The position numbers and the translations under genes are program-made. Source: Aquibium sp. A9E412 (GTDB lineage Bacteria; Pseudomonadota; Alphaproteobacteria; Rhizobiales; Rhizobiaceae). From it: 64,000 nucleotides of DNA. Below are positions 34,940 to 43,911 of the stretch, one piece after another. Positions within the stretch are counted from its first letter, which is position 1. The number at the start of each line of letters is the position of its first letter. The stretch spans positions 37,307 through 101,306 of the forward strand of contig NZ_JAOAOP010000009.1 of the NCBI RefSeq assembly GCF_030398335.1, given 5' to 3'. The notes under the pieces were generated by a model that was not told the origin of the DNA, made no database searches, and worked only from the letters and a program-made list of their open reading frames with translations.

Positions 34940-37900
34940 TCAGGCGGCCTGCGGTTCGGCCTGCGCGGCGCGCTCCAGCGCGGCCATGCGGTCGTCGAGC
35001 TCGGCCTCGACGCGTTCGGCCGCCGCCGCCTTCACCGGGCCGTAGCCGCGGATCTGCATGGGCAGCGCCAGCGCCTCGGCGAGCCTACTGGCCTCGACGC
35101 GGCCGACGAGCGGCAGGGCGCGGCGCACATGTTCGCCGTACCAGGCGATCAGGCGGCGCTCCATGCGCCGCTCGGCGGTGCGGCCGAACGGGTCGAAGGC
35201 GGTGCCGCGCAGCCGCTTCAGCCGCGCGAGCGCGGCGAAGGGCAGCCGGATCCACGGCCCGAAGCGGCGCTTCAGCGGCCGGCCGCGGGCGTCGGTGCCG
35301 CCGGCCAGGAAGGGCGGCGCCAGATGGTGCACGACGCGGAAATCGCCGGAGAACTCGCGCTGCAGCCGCTCGGCGAACCCGGTCTCCGTGTGCAGCCGGG
35401 CGACCTCGTACTCGTCCTTGTAGGCCATCAGCTTGAACAGCGCGCGGGCGACCGCCAGCGTGACCGCCTCGCCGCCGCCGGCGGCCGCCTCGGCCGCGCG
35501 CACCCGCTCGACCGCGGCGCGGTAGCGCGCCGCATAGGCGGCGTCCTGGTAGTCCGTCAGGAAGGCCTCGCGGCGGGCGATCGTCTCGGCGAGGCTCTCG
35601 CGGCCGGGCCGCGGGCCGTCGAGCCACTCGGCCAGCGCCTCGGGCCGGGCGGCGGCGATGCGGCCGGCGAGCAGCGCGCGCCGGTTCGCCTCGACCGCCA
35701 CGCCGTTGAGCGCGATCGCCTGGCCGAGCGCTTCCAGCGAGACCGGCACCAGGCCGTTCTGCCAGGCGAAGCCCAGCATGACGATGTTGGCATAGACGGT
35801 GTCGCCGAACAGCCGCTCCGACAGCCGGTTGGCGTCGAGCGCGGCGAGCGCGTCCCCGCCGGTCACCGCCGCGATGGCGGCCAGCCGGCGGTCGACCGAC
35901 AGGCTGGCGTCGCGCCGGCGCACGATGTCGCCGGTCGGCATCTCGGCCAAATTGACCGCCGCGCGCATGCCCGGCCGGTAGCTCGCCGAGGCCTTGGGCG
36001 AGGACGACACGACGACGTCGCAGCCGATCAGCGCGTCGGCCGCGCCGGCGTCGATGCGCACCTGGTTGAGCGCCTCCGGCCGCTCGGCGAGCCGCACATA
36101 GGAGATGACGGGGCCGAACTTCTGGGCGAAGCCGGTGAAGTCGAGCACCGAGGCGCCGCGCGCCTCCAGATGCGCGGCCATGGTGACGAGCGCGCCGACG
36201 GTGACCACGCCGGTGCCGCCGACGCCGGTGATCATCAGATCGTAGGGCCGCTCGAGCGGCGGCAGGTCGGGCTCGGCGAGGCCGGCGCCGAGCCGCTCGA
36301 GATCGACGGCGGCGGCGCTGCCCTTGCGGCGCGTCGCGCCCTCCACCGTGACGAAGGACGGGCAGAAGCCGTTCAGGCAGGAGAAGTCCTTGTTGCAGGA
36401 CGACTGGTTGATGCGCCGCTTGGTGCCGAACGGCGTTTCCAGCGGCTCGACCGACAGGCAGTTCGATTCCACCGAGCAGTCGCCGCAGCCCTCGCAAACC
36501 AGGTCGTTGATGACCACGAAGCGCTTCGGGTCCTCCATCTCGCCGCGCTTGCGGCGGCGGCGCTTCTCCGTCGCGCAGGTCTGCTCGTAGATCAGCACGG
36601 AGACGCCCGGCACCTCGCGCAGCTCGCGCTGCAGCGCGTCCATCGCGCGGCGGTCGTGGATCGTCGTGCCGGCGGGAAAGTCCGGCGCGGCGAATGTCTC
36701 CGGCCGGTCGGAGACCAGCGCGATGCGCTCCACGCCCTCCGCGCGACAGCTGTGCGCGATCGCCGCGACGCTGACCGGGCCGTCGACCGGCTGGCCGCCG
36801 GTCATCGCCACCGCGTCGTTGTAGAGGATCTTGTAGGTGATGTTGGTGCCGGCGGCGATCGCCTGGCGGATCGCCATCGAGCCGGAATGGTACCAGGTGC
36901 CCTCGCCCAGGTTCTGGAAGACGTGGCCGCGGCCGGTGAAGCGCGAGGAGGCGGCCCAGTTGACCCCCTCGCCGCCCATCTGGATCAGCGAGGTCGTTTC
37001 GCGGTCCATCCAGCTCGCCATGAAGTGGCAGCCGATGCCGGCCAGCGCCTGCGAGCCCTCGGGCACCCTGGTCGAGGTGTTGTGCGGGCAGCCGGAGCAG
37101 AAATAGGGCGTGCGGGTGGCGCCCTCGACGGCGATCGACACCGGCTCGGCGGCGGCGACGGCCCGCGCCCGCTCGGCGAAGCCGCGGCCGGGGAAAAGCC
37201 GCTCGAGCCGGCCGGCGACGATCGGCACGAGCTGGCGCGGCGACAGCTCGCCCGTCCACGGCACCAGGCGCGCGCCGGTCTCGTCGCGCTTGCCGACCAT
37301 GCGCTCGGGCTTGTCGCCGGGCCAGTCGTAGAAATACTCCTTGAACTGGCTTTCGATGATGCCGCGCTTCTCCTCGACCACCAGCACCTCGCGCTTGCCG
37401 CGCACGAAGGCGAGCGCGTCGCGGCGGGCGAGCGGCCAGACCATGCCGACCTTGTAGATGTCGATGCCGAGGGCGCGGCACTCCGCCTCGCCGATGCCGA
37501 GCAGGCGCAGCGCCTCCATCAGGTCGCCATGCGCCTTGCCGGTGGTCACGATGCCGAAGCCGGCGTCCCTGACGTCGTAGATGTGGCGGTCGATCGGATT
37601 GGCCTCGGCGAAGGCGAAGACGGCATGCTTCTTGGCCTCCATGCGCTCCTCGATCTGCGGTCCCGGCAGATCCGGCCAGCGGTAGTGCAGCCCGTCCGGC
37701 GGCGGCGCGAAGGCGGGCGCGGCGAAGACGCGCGGCGCCGGCAGATCGAAGGAGGCGGCCGATTCGACCGTCTCCGACACCGCCTTGAAGCCGACCCACA
37801 TGCCGGAAAAGCGCGACAGCGCGTAGCCGTACGCGCCGAAGGCGAGATACTCGGCGACGCTTGCCGGGTTGAGGGTGGGCATGAACCAGGCCATGAAGGC

Positions 37901-38404
37901 GACGTCGGACTGGTGCGGCATCGACGACGACACGCAGCCATGGTCGTCGCCGGCCACCACCAGCACGCCGCCATGCGGCGAGGAGCCGTAGGCGTTGCCG
38001 TGCTTGAGCGCGTCGCCGGCGCGGTCGACGCCCGGCCCCTTGCCGTACCACAGGCCGAAGACGCCATCGACGGTGCGCTGCGGGCTGGTCTCGACCTGCT
38101 GCGAGCCGAGCACGGCGGTCGCCGCCAGGTCCTCGTTGACGGCCGGCAGGAAGTCGACGCCGAGGCTCTCGCGCAGCGCGGCGGCGCGCCACAATTCGAG
38201 ATCGAGCCCGCCGAGCGGCGAGCCGCGGTAGCCGGAGACGAAGCCGGCGGTGTTCAGCCCGGCGGCGCGGTCGCGCCGCGCCTGGTCGAGCACGATGCGG
38301 GTCAGCGCCTGGGTGCCGGTCATGAAGACGCGGCCGGCGGTCTGGGTGTAGCGATCCTCGAGCGCATAGCGGGCGAGGTCGCGGATCGGCCGATGCGCGG
38401 TCAT
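34940..38404 (-). CDS. Indolepyruvate ferredoxin oxidoreductase, single-chain type
   Basis: A 1154-residue fusion enzyme that oxidatively decarboxylates aryl- or branched-chain 2-oxoacids to acyl-CoA with ferredoxin. The N-terminal pyrimidine domain has GFVSGYRGSPLGGLD. The thiamine-diphosphate half (about residues 440-600) has YFCSGCPHNTSTRVPEGS and a GEGTWYHSGSMAIRQ block. An iron-sulfur region follows (VCEGCGDCSVESNCLSVEP, then CNKDFSCLNGFCP). The C-terminal gamma-type domain opens LMITGVGGTGVVTVGALV. The start has GGGAG upstream. Divergent from an Lrp-family regulator, the classical arrangement for this enzyme. Confidence 0.95.
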   Translation of the reverse strand: MTAHRPIRDLARYALEDRYTQTAGRVFMTGTQALTRIVLDQARRDRAAGLNTAGFVSGYRGSPLGGLDLELWRAAALRESLGVDFLPAVNEDLAATAVLGSQQVETSPQRTVDGVFGLWYGKGPGVDRAGDALKHGNAYGSSPHGGVLVVAGDDHGCVSSSMPHQSDVAFMAWFMPTLNPASVAEYLAFGAYGYALSRFSGMWVGFKAVSETVESAASFDLPAPRVFAAPAFAPPPDGLHYRWPDLPGPQIEERMEAKKHAVFAFAEANPIDRHIYDVRDAGFGIVTTGKAHGDLMEALRLLGIGEAECRALGIDIYKVGMVWPLARRDALAFVRGKREVLVVEEKRGIIESQFKEYFYDWPGDKPERMVGKRDETGARLVPWTGELSPRQLVPIVAGRLERLFPGRGFAERARAVAAAEPVSIAVEGATRTPYFCSGCPHNTSTRVPEGSQALAGIGCHFMASWMDRETTSLIQMGGEGVNWAASSRFTGRGHVFQNLGEGTWYHSGSMAIRQAIAAGTNITYKILYNDAVAMTGGQPVDGPVSVAAIAHSCRAEGVERIALVSDRPETFAAPDFPAGTTIHDRRAMDALQRELREVPGVSVLIYEQTCATEKRRRRKRGEMEDPKRFVVINDLVCEGCGDCSVESNCLSVEPLETPFGTKRRINQSSCNKDFSCLNGFCPSFVTVEGATRRKGSAAAVDLERLGAGLAEPDLPPLERPYDLMITGVGGTGVVTVGALVTMAAHLEARGASVLDFTGFAQKFGPVISYVRLAERPEALNQVRIDAGAADALIGCDVVVSSSPKASASYRPGMRAAVNLAEMPTGDIVRRRDASLSVDRRLAAIAAVTGGDALAALDANRLSERLFGDTVYANIVMLGFAWQNGLVPVSLEALGQAIALNGVAVEANRRALLAGRIAAARPEALAEWLDGPRPGRESLAETIARREAFLTDYQDAAYAARYRAAVERVRAAEAAAGGGEAVTLAVARALFKLMAYKDEYEVARLHTETGFAERLQREFSGDFRVVHHLAPPFLAGGTDARGRPLKRRFGPWIRLPFAALARLKRLRGTAFDPFGRTAERRMERRLIAWYGEHVRRALPLVGRVEASRLAEALALPMQIRGYGPVKAAAAERVEAELDDRMAALERAAQAEPQAA

Positions 38405-38532
38405 CGCTCTCTCCCTCGGTCGATGCGGTTTGCCCATGATAACGCCGCAGCCGCGAAAAGGCTTGCCAGAGTGGCGCGCGACAGGCACCTTTCCGAAAGG
38501 ATCGACCGGGAATTCGCCAAAAGGCGGCAGGA

Positions 38533-39030
38533 TTGACCGAAAACACCCAGAAACCCAGCGCGCCGGCGCTGACCGAGCAGGACCGGCGCCTGCTCGACGC
38601 GCTGCAGAAGAACGGTCGTGCCTCCAACCAGGAGCTCGCCGAGATCGCCGGCATGTCGGCCTCGGCGTGCTGGCGGCGGCTGCGCGCGCTCGAGGAGGCC
38701 GGCGTCATCGCCGGCTACGGCGCCCGGCTCGACGCGGCCAGCACCGGGCTCGCCTTCCAGGCGATCGTGCACGTGACGCTGACCAGGCACGACCAGAGCC
38801 AGGTCGACACCTTCATCGCCGAGGTCAGGCGGCGCGACGAGGTGCTCGACTGCTTCGCCACCACCGGCGAGGCCGACTACCACCTGCGCGTGCTGTGCGC
38901 CGACCTCGACGCCTACAACCGCTTTCTCGAGGGGTTCCTGTTCCGGCTGCCCGGCATCGCCACGGTGCGCACCAACCTCGTGCTCAAGGAGATCAAGCAC
39001 GAGACGGCGATCCCGCTACGAGCCGGTTGA
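38533..39030 (+). CDS. Lrp/AsnC family transcriptional regulator
   Basis: A 165-residue regulator: AsnC helix-turn-helix at about residues 17-75 (LTEQDRRLLDALQKNGRASNQELAEIAGMSASACWRRLR), then an RAM/ligand-binding ferredoxin fold. The TTG start follows AAGGCGGCAGGA, a usable ribosome site; no ATG fits before the conserved part. It probably responds to an amino acid and controls the divergent oxidoreductase from the 128-base gap between them (inference from arrangement). Confidence 0.92.
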   Translation: MTENTQKPSAPALTEQDRRLLDALQKNGRASNQELAEIAGMSASACWRRLRALEEAGVIAGYGARLDAASTGLAFQAIVHVTLTRHDQSQVDTFIAEVRRRDEVLDCFATTGEADYHLRVLCADLDAYNRFLEGFLFRLPGIATVRTNLVLKEIKHETAIPLRAG

Positions 39031-39091
39031 CAAACCCGGCGCCGGTTTCCTCTATCGGCCGGATGAGCGAACGACGCATGGCGGTGGGACG

Positions 39092-40414
39092 ATGACGAAT
39101 GTGGCGCTGACAGGACTGGCGCGCGACCTGGCGCGGCGCGCCGACGAGGGACGCCCGGTGCGCATCGGCCTGATCGGCTGCGGCGAGATGGGCACCGACA
39201 TCGTCACCCAGGTGGCGCAGATGACCGGCATCGCCGTGGCGGCGATCGCCGACACGCGCGGCGAGCGCGCCCGCGCGGCGATCGCGCTGGCCGGCCGCGA
39301 CGCCGACAGCGCCGGCAGCGCCGCGACGCCCGGCGCGATGAGCGACCTGATCGCCGCCGGCCGCACCGCCATCGTCGACGACCCGCGGATGATCTGCAGC
39401 GGCGACCTCGTCGACGTCGTCATCGACGCCACCGGCAAGCCGGCCGTCGGCGCCGAGCTCGGCCTGGCGGCGATGGAGCACGGCAAGCATCTGGTGATGA
39501 TGAACGTCGAGGCGGACGTCACCATCGGCGCCTATCTCAAGCGGCGCGCCGCCGAGCTCGGCGTCGTCTACTCGCTCGGCGCCGGCGACGAGCCGTCGTC
39601 CTGCATGGAGCTGATCGAGTTCGTCTCGGCGATGGGCCACCGCATCGTCGCCGCCGGCAAGGGCAAGAACAACCCGCTCAACCACCACGCCACGCCGGAC
39701 GCCTATCGCGCCGAGGCGCAGCGGCGCAACATGAACCCGCGCATGCTGGTCGAGTTCGTCGACGGCTCCAAGACGATGGTCGAGATGGCGGCGATCGCCA
39801 ACGCCACCGGGCTGGTGCCCGACCGGCCGGGCATGCACGGCCCGGCGGCCGGCCGCGACGAACTGCACAAGGTGCTGTGCCCGGCGGCCGACGGCGGCGT
39901 GCTGTCGCAGGCCGGCTGCGTCGACTACACCGTCGGCAAGGGCGTGGCGCCCGGCGTCTTCGTCATCGCCGAGATGGCGCATCCCCGGCTGCGCGAGCGG
40001 ATGAACGACCTCAAGCTCGGCGAAGGCCCCTACTACACCTTCTTCCGGCCCTACCATCTGACCAGCCTCGAGGTGCCGCTGACCTGCGCCCGCGCGGTGC
40101 TCTACGGCAAGGCCGACATGGTGCCGCTCGACACTCCGGTGGCCGAGGTCTGCGCGGTCGCCAAGCGGCCGCTGCAGCCCGGCGAGCGGCTCGACGCGAT
40201 CGGCGAATACGCCTACCGCTCGTGGATCATGACGGCGCAAGAGGCGCGCGCGGCGCGCGCCATCCCGTGCGGCCTCTTGGAGGGCGGCACGGTCACCGCG
40301 CCGATCGCCGAGGGCGCGCTGCTGACGCACGACAACGCCCGGCTGCCGGCCGATTCGCGGCTCGCCGAGCTGCGCGCGCAACAGGATGCGCTGGTCTTCG
40401 GGCGGGCGGCATGA
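39092..40414 (+). CDS. NAD(P)-dependent oxidoreductase with C-terminal SAF domain
   Basis: A 440-residue cytoplasmic enzyme of the homoserine-dehydrogenase-like Rossmann family with a SAF domain at the end. The nucleotide-binding loop GLIGCGEMGTDIVTQ is at residues 26-40, the DVVIDATGKPAVGAELGL block at about 109-126, and the SAF region begins near RPLQPGERLDAIGEYAYRSW. Related proteins act in sugar-acid catabolism; the substrate here is not known. It overlaps the GFA-family gene by 4 bases. Confidence 0.85.
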   Translation: MTNVALTGLARDLARRADEGRPVRIGLIGCGEMGTDIVTQVAQMTGIAVAAIADTRGERARAAIALAGRDADSAGSAATPGAMSDLIAAGRTAIVDDPRMICSGDLVDVVIDATGKPAVGAELGLAAMEHGKHLVMMNVEADVTIGAYLKRRAAELGVVYSLGAGDEPSSCMELIEFVSAMGHRIVAAGKGKNNPLNHHATPDAYRAEAQRRNMNPRMLVEFVDGSKTMVEMAAIANATGLVPDRPGMHGPAAGRDELHKVLCPAADGGVLSQAGCVDYTVGKGVAPGVFVIAEMAHPRLRERMNDLKLGEGPYYTFFRPYHLTSLEVPLTCARAVLYGKADMVPLDTPVAEVCAVAKRPLQPGERLDAIGEYAYRSWIMTAQEARAARAIPCGLLEGGTVTAPIAEGALLTHDNARLPADSRLAELRAQQDALVFGRAA

Positions 40415-40842
40415 GCGACGGCGGCGTCAAACCCGGCGCGACCGGCGGCTGCCAGTGCGGCGCGGTGCGCTACCGCCTCGCGGCCCGACCGCTCGAGGTC
40501 TATGTCTGCCACTGCCGCGAGTGCCGCCGCCAGTCGGCGTCGGCCTTCGGCATCTCCGTCATCGTGCAGCCGGGCGACCTCGAGCTGGTGGCGGGCGAGC
40601 CGGCGGTCTGGACCCGGCCGGCCACGGTCGGCGGCACGATCGCCTGCAGCTTCTGCCCGCGCTGCGGCTCCCGGCTGTGGCATGGCGATCGGGCGGGCAG
40701 CCAGCCGGTCAGCGTCAAGGGCGGCTCGCTCGACGCTCCGCCCGACATCGCCGGCGCGCGGCACATCTGGGTGTCGCGCAAGCTCGCCGGCGTGGTGATC
40801 CCGGACGGGGCGGAGACCTGGCCGGAGGAGCCGCCGTCCTAG
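40411..40842 (+). CDS. GFA/CENP-V family zinc protein
   Basis: A 143-residue protein with the GFA zinc motifs: GGCQCGAVRY at residues 12-21, YVCHCRECRRQSASAFG at about 31-47, and CSFCPRCGSRLW at about 81-92. These Cys positions bind zinc. The family was named for glutathione-dependent formaldehyde activation, but most members have no proven activity. Its start overlaps the SAF oxidoreductase stop (ATGA), so they are one unit. Confidence 0.92.
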   Translation: MSDGGVKPGATGGCQCGAVRYRLAARPLEVYVCHCRECRRQSASAFGISVIVQPGDLELVAGEPAVWTRPATVGGTIACSFCPRCGSRLWHGDRAGSQPVSVKGGSLDAPPDIAGARHIWVSRKLAGVVIPDGAETWPEEPPS

Positions 40843-40930
40843 AGCCGATCCGCTTTCACGGAATCACAGATCGGCTCCAAGTTATTGTCTTGACGCGTTT
40901 CCAAGCGAACCGGTTTCGGGATAGCCCGAC
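40843..40930. repeat. Dispersed intergenic repeat copy with long inverted flank
   Basis: Starts immediately after the GFA stop: AGCCGATCCGCTTTCACGGAATCACAGATCGGCT has inverted ends (AGCCGATC / GATCGGCT). The rest, TTGACGCGTTTCCAAGCGAACCGGTTTCGGGA, read in reverse matches the core of the other copies. It lies between converging genes and probably serves both as terminator. Confidence 0.7.
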
Positions 40931-40946
40931 ACGCCGGTTCGACCGC

Positions 40947-41765
40947 TCAGCCGCGCGCGGCCATCTGCTCGTCGCGCCGGCGCTGCACCTCCGCGCGCTT
41001 GGTGACCAGCGAGGCGACGATGACGCCGACCGACACCACCGCGATCAGGATGGTCGACACCGCGTTGATCTCCGGCGTCACGCCGAGCCGCACCTGGCTG
41101 TAGATCTTCATCGGCAAGGTCGTGGCGCCGGGGCCCGAGGTGAAGCTGGCGATCACCAGATCGTCGAGCGACAGCGTGAAGGCGAGCATCCAGCCGGCCA
41201 GCACGGCCGGCATGATGACCGGCAGGGTGACCTGGAAGAAGGCGCGCACCGGCGTCGCGCCGAGGTCGAGCGCGGCCTCCTCGAGCGAGCGGTCGAAGGT
41301 GATGAGGCGCGACTGCACGACCACGGCGACGAAGCACATGGAAAAAGTGATGTGGGCGATCGTCACGGTCATGAAGCCGCGGTCGAGGTTCATCGCCACG
41401 AAGAGCAGCAGCAGCGACAGCCCGGTGATGACCTCCGGCATGACGAGCGGCGCGAACACCATGCCGGAAAACAGCACGCGGCCGCGAAAGCGCGTGTAGC
41501 GCGTCAGCGCCAGCGCGGCGAGCGTGCCGAGCACGGTCGCCGTGGTGGCCGACAGGAAGGCCACGCGCACCGTCACCCAGGCCGCGTCGAGCAGCCCCTG
41601 GTTGGAGAACAGCGCGACGTACCAGCGTGTCGAGAAGCCGGCCCACACGGTGACGAGCTGCGATTCGTTGAACGAATAGATGACCAGCAGCACGATCGGC
41701 AGGTAGAGGAAGGCGAAGCCGAAGACGAGCGACACGACGTTGAACCTGCCCCAGTGCCCGGCCAT
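40947..41765 (-). CDS. potI: Polyamine ABC transporter permease (PotI/PotC type)
   Basis: A 272-residue binding-protein-dependent permease with about six membrane helices (for example residues 12-33, 71-93, 106-127 and 235-257). The EAA loop reads EEAALDLGATPVRAFFQVTLPVIMPA at about 182-207 and contacts the ATPase. It is the last of four transporter genes; 3 bases separate it from potH. Confidence 0.93.
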   Translation of the reverse strand: MAGHWGRFNVVSLVFGFAFLYLPIVLLVIYSFNESQLVTVWAGFSTRWYVALFSNQGLLDAAWVTVRVAFLSATTATVLGTLAALALTRYTRFRGRVLFSGMVFAPLVMPEVITGLSLLLLFVAMNLDRGFMTVTIAHITFSMCFVAVVVQSRLITFDRSLEEAALDLGATPVRAFFQVTLPVIMPAVLAGWMLAFTLSLDDLVIASFTSGPGATTLPMKIYSQVRLGVTPEINAVSTILIAVVSVGVIVASLVTKRAEVQRRRDEQMAARG

Positions 41766-41768
41766 CGC

Positions 41769-42680
41769 TCAGAGCCCCTTTTCCTGCGCCCGCGCCTGGG
41801 CGCGCTGGAACAGCATGATCGGCACGATCAGGATGACCAGCAGGATGACGGCCACCGCCGAGGCGACCGGCCAGTCGCGGTTGGAGAAGAACTCCTGCCA
41901 CAGCGTCTTGCCGATCATCAGCGTGCGCGAGCCGCCGAGCAGGTCGGGGATGACGAACTCGCCGACGGCGGGAATGAAGACGAGCATCGAGCCGGCGACG
42001 ACGCCGGGCATCGACAGAGGGAAGGTCACCTTCCAGAAGGCGGTGACGGGCGGGCAGCCGAGGTCCTGCGCGGCCTCGACCAGCGAATGGTCCATCCTCT
42101 CCAGCGTCGCGTAGATGGGCAGCACCATGAAGGGCAGGTAGGAGTAGACGATGCCGATATAGATCGCCGTATTGGTGTTGAGGATGATCAGCGGCTCGTC
42201 GATCGCGCCGAGGAAGAACAGGAACTGGTTGAGCAGCCCTTCCGGCTTGAGGATGCCGATCCAGGCGTAGACGCGGATCAGGAAGCTCGTCCAGAACGGC
42301 AGGATGACCAGCATCAGAAGCACCGGCCGCACGCTTTCGGGCGCCCGCGCCATGCCGTATGCGAGCGGATAGCCGACCAGCAGGGCGAGCACGGTCGAGA
42401 CCGCCGCGATCCACAGGCTCGACAGATAGGCGTTGACGTAGAGCTGGTCCTGGAAGAGCCACAGATAGTTCTCCACCGTCAGTTCGCCGAGCGCCGCCAT
42501 CAGGCCCGACAGCCCCTGCTGCAGGTCGAAGACCGGCGTGTAGGGCGGCATCGCCAGGGCGGTGAAGGACAGCGAGATCTTGAAGACGATGACGAACGGG
42601 ACGAGGAAGAAGACCAGCAGCCACAGATAGGGCACGACGATGACCAGGCGGCTGGCGAGGGCGGCGAGCAGGCGGTTCAT
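41769..42680 (-). CDS. potH: Polyamine ABC transporter permease (PotH/PotB type)
   Basis: A 303-residue permease with six hydrophobic helices and the EAA loop EAAQDLGCPPVTAFWKVTFPLSMPG at about 213-237. A periplasmic segment, YTPVFDLQQGLSGLMAALGE, between helices 1 and 2 matches PotH. Ten bases separate it from potG. Confidence 0.93.
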   Translation of the reverse strand: MNRLLAALASRLVIVVPYLWLLVFFLVPFVIVFKISLSFTALAMPPYTPVFDLQQGLSGLMAALGELTVENYLWLFQDQLYVNAYLSSLWIAAVSTVLALLVGYPLAYGMARAPESVRPVLLMLVILPFWTSFLIRVYAWIGILKPEGLLNQFLFFLGAIDEPLIILNTNTAIYIGIVYSYLPFMVLPIYATLERMDHSLVEAAQDLGCPPVTAFWKVTFPLSMPGVVAGSMLVFIPAVGEFVIPDLLGGSRTLMIGKTLWQEFFSNRDWPVASAVAVILLVILIVPIMLFQRAQARAQEKGL

Positions 42681-42690
42681 CGCGGCCGCC

Positions 42691-43830
42691 TCAACGCGTC
42701 AGCACGACGCCGGCATCGGCCGCGAAGGAGACCCAGGCGCGGTCGTGCCAGGTGAGCGCGTCCTCGACGACGCGCCGGCTGTTGATGGCCGTCGCCTTGA
42801 CGATGCGGCCGTCGTCGAGACGGATGTGATAGACGGTGACGTCGCCGAGATAGGCGATGTCCCAGACCTCGCCCTCCACCGCGTTGCCGGCCTCGGGCGG
42901 CCGCGCGGCGGACACGCGCACCTTCTCCGGCCGGATGGCGAACCACACCGTGTCGCCCGGCCCCGCCGCGCCGCCCTCAGCAGCACGGAGCCGCATGCCG
43001 CCGGCCTCGGCGATCACCACGCCGGCATCCGAGCGTTCGGCAACGGTGCCTTCGAACATGTTCACCGTGCCGACGAAGTCGGCGACGAAGCGCGACGACG
43101 GCGCCTCGTAGATCTCCGCCGGCGTGGCGACCTGGATGACCTCGCCGCGGTCCATCACCGCGATGCGGTCGGCCATCGTCATCGCCTCCTCCTGGTCGTG
43201 CGTGACGACGACGAAGGTGAGGCCGAGCTCCTGCTGCAGGTCCATCAGCTCGAACTGCGTCTCCTCGCGCAGCTTCTTGTCGAGCGCGCCGAGCGGCTCG
43301 TCGAGCAGCAGCACCTTGGGCCGCTTGGCGAGCGAGCGGGCGAGCGCGACGCGCTGGCGCTGGCCGCCGGAAAGCTGGTGCGGCTTGCGCCGGGCGAAGG
43401 GCTCGAGCTTGACCAGCTTGAGCATCTCGGCGACGCGCTCGGCGATCGCCGCCTTGGGCATGCCGTCCTGGCGCAGCCCGAAGGCGATGTTGGCCTCGAC
43501 GCTCATATGCGGGAACAGCGCGTAGGACTGGAACATCATGTTGACCGGGCGGCGGTAGGGCGGAATGCCGCGCAGGTCCTCGCCCTCGAGCAGGATACGG
43601 CCGGCCGTCGGCTCCTCGAAGCCGGCCAGCATGCGCAGCAGCGTCGACTTGCCGCAGCCCGAGGCGCCGAGCAGCGCGAAGAACTCGCGCTCGTAGATGG
43701 TCAGCGAGAGATTGTTGACGGCGGCGAACGCGCCGAACGTCTTGGTGACGCCCTCGAAGGCGATGTAGGGGACGGCGGCCGGATCGGCCCAGGGGGCGAA
43801 GCTCCTGCGGATGCTGCCGAGCGACTTCAT
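42691..43830 (-). CDS. potG: Polyamine ABC transporter ATP-binding protein (PotG/PotA type)
   Basis: A 379-residue ATPase. Walker A LLGASGCGKSTLLR at about residues 54-67; signature HQLSGGQRQRVALARSLA at about 152-169; Walker B VLLLDEPLGALD next; H-loop VVTHDQEEAMT. The C-terminal TOBE domain starts near residue 290. ATG at MKSLGSIRRSF, though a later start cannot be excluded. It acts with PotF, PotH and PotI. Confidence 0.95.
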   Translation of the reverse strand: MKSLGSIRRSFAPWADPAAVPYIAFEGVTKTFGAFAAVNNLSLTIYEREFFALLGASGCGKSTLLRMLAGFEEPTAGRILLEGEDLRGIPPYRRPVNMMFQSYALFPHMSVEANIAFGLRQDGMPKAAIAERVAEMLKLVKLEPFARRKPHQLSGGQRQRVALARSLAKRPKVLLLDEPLGALDKKLREETQFELMDLQQELGLTFVVVTHDQEEAMTMADRIAVMDRGEVIQVATPAEIYEAPSSRFVADFVGTVNMFEGTVAERSDAGVVIAEAGGMRLRAAEGGAAGPGDTVWFAIRPEKVRVSAARPPEAGNAVEGEVWDIAYLGDVTVYHIRLDDGRIVKATAINSRRVVEDALTWHDRAWVSFAADAGVVLTR

Positions 43831-43911
43831 GGGCGACTCCGGACCGGCCCCGAGCGGCCCCGGTGGGGCCCGCCCCGGCGGCGCGCCGCCGGGGCCGTCG
43901 GGGCGAGGCCT

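Noticed and set aside
35129..38536. Plus-strand open frame of over 1100 codons opposite the indolepyruvate oxidoreductase
   Set aside because: It lies entirely antisense to a gene with clear domains; composition is typical of a reverse-frame shadow.
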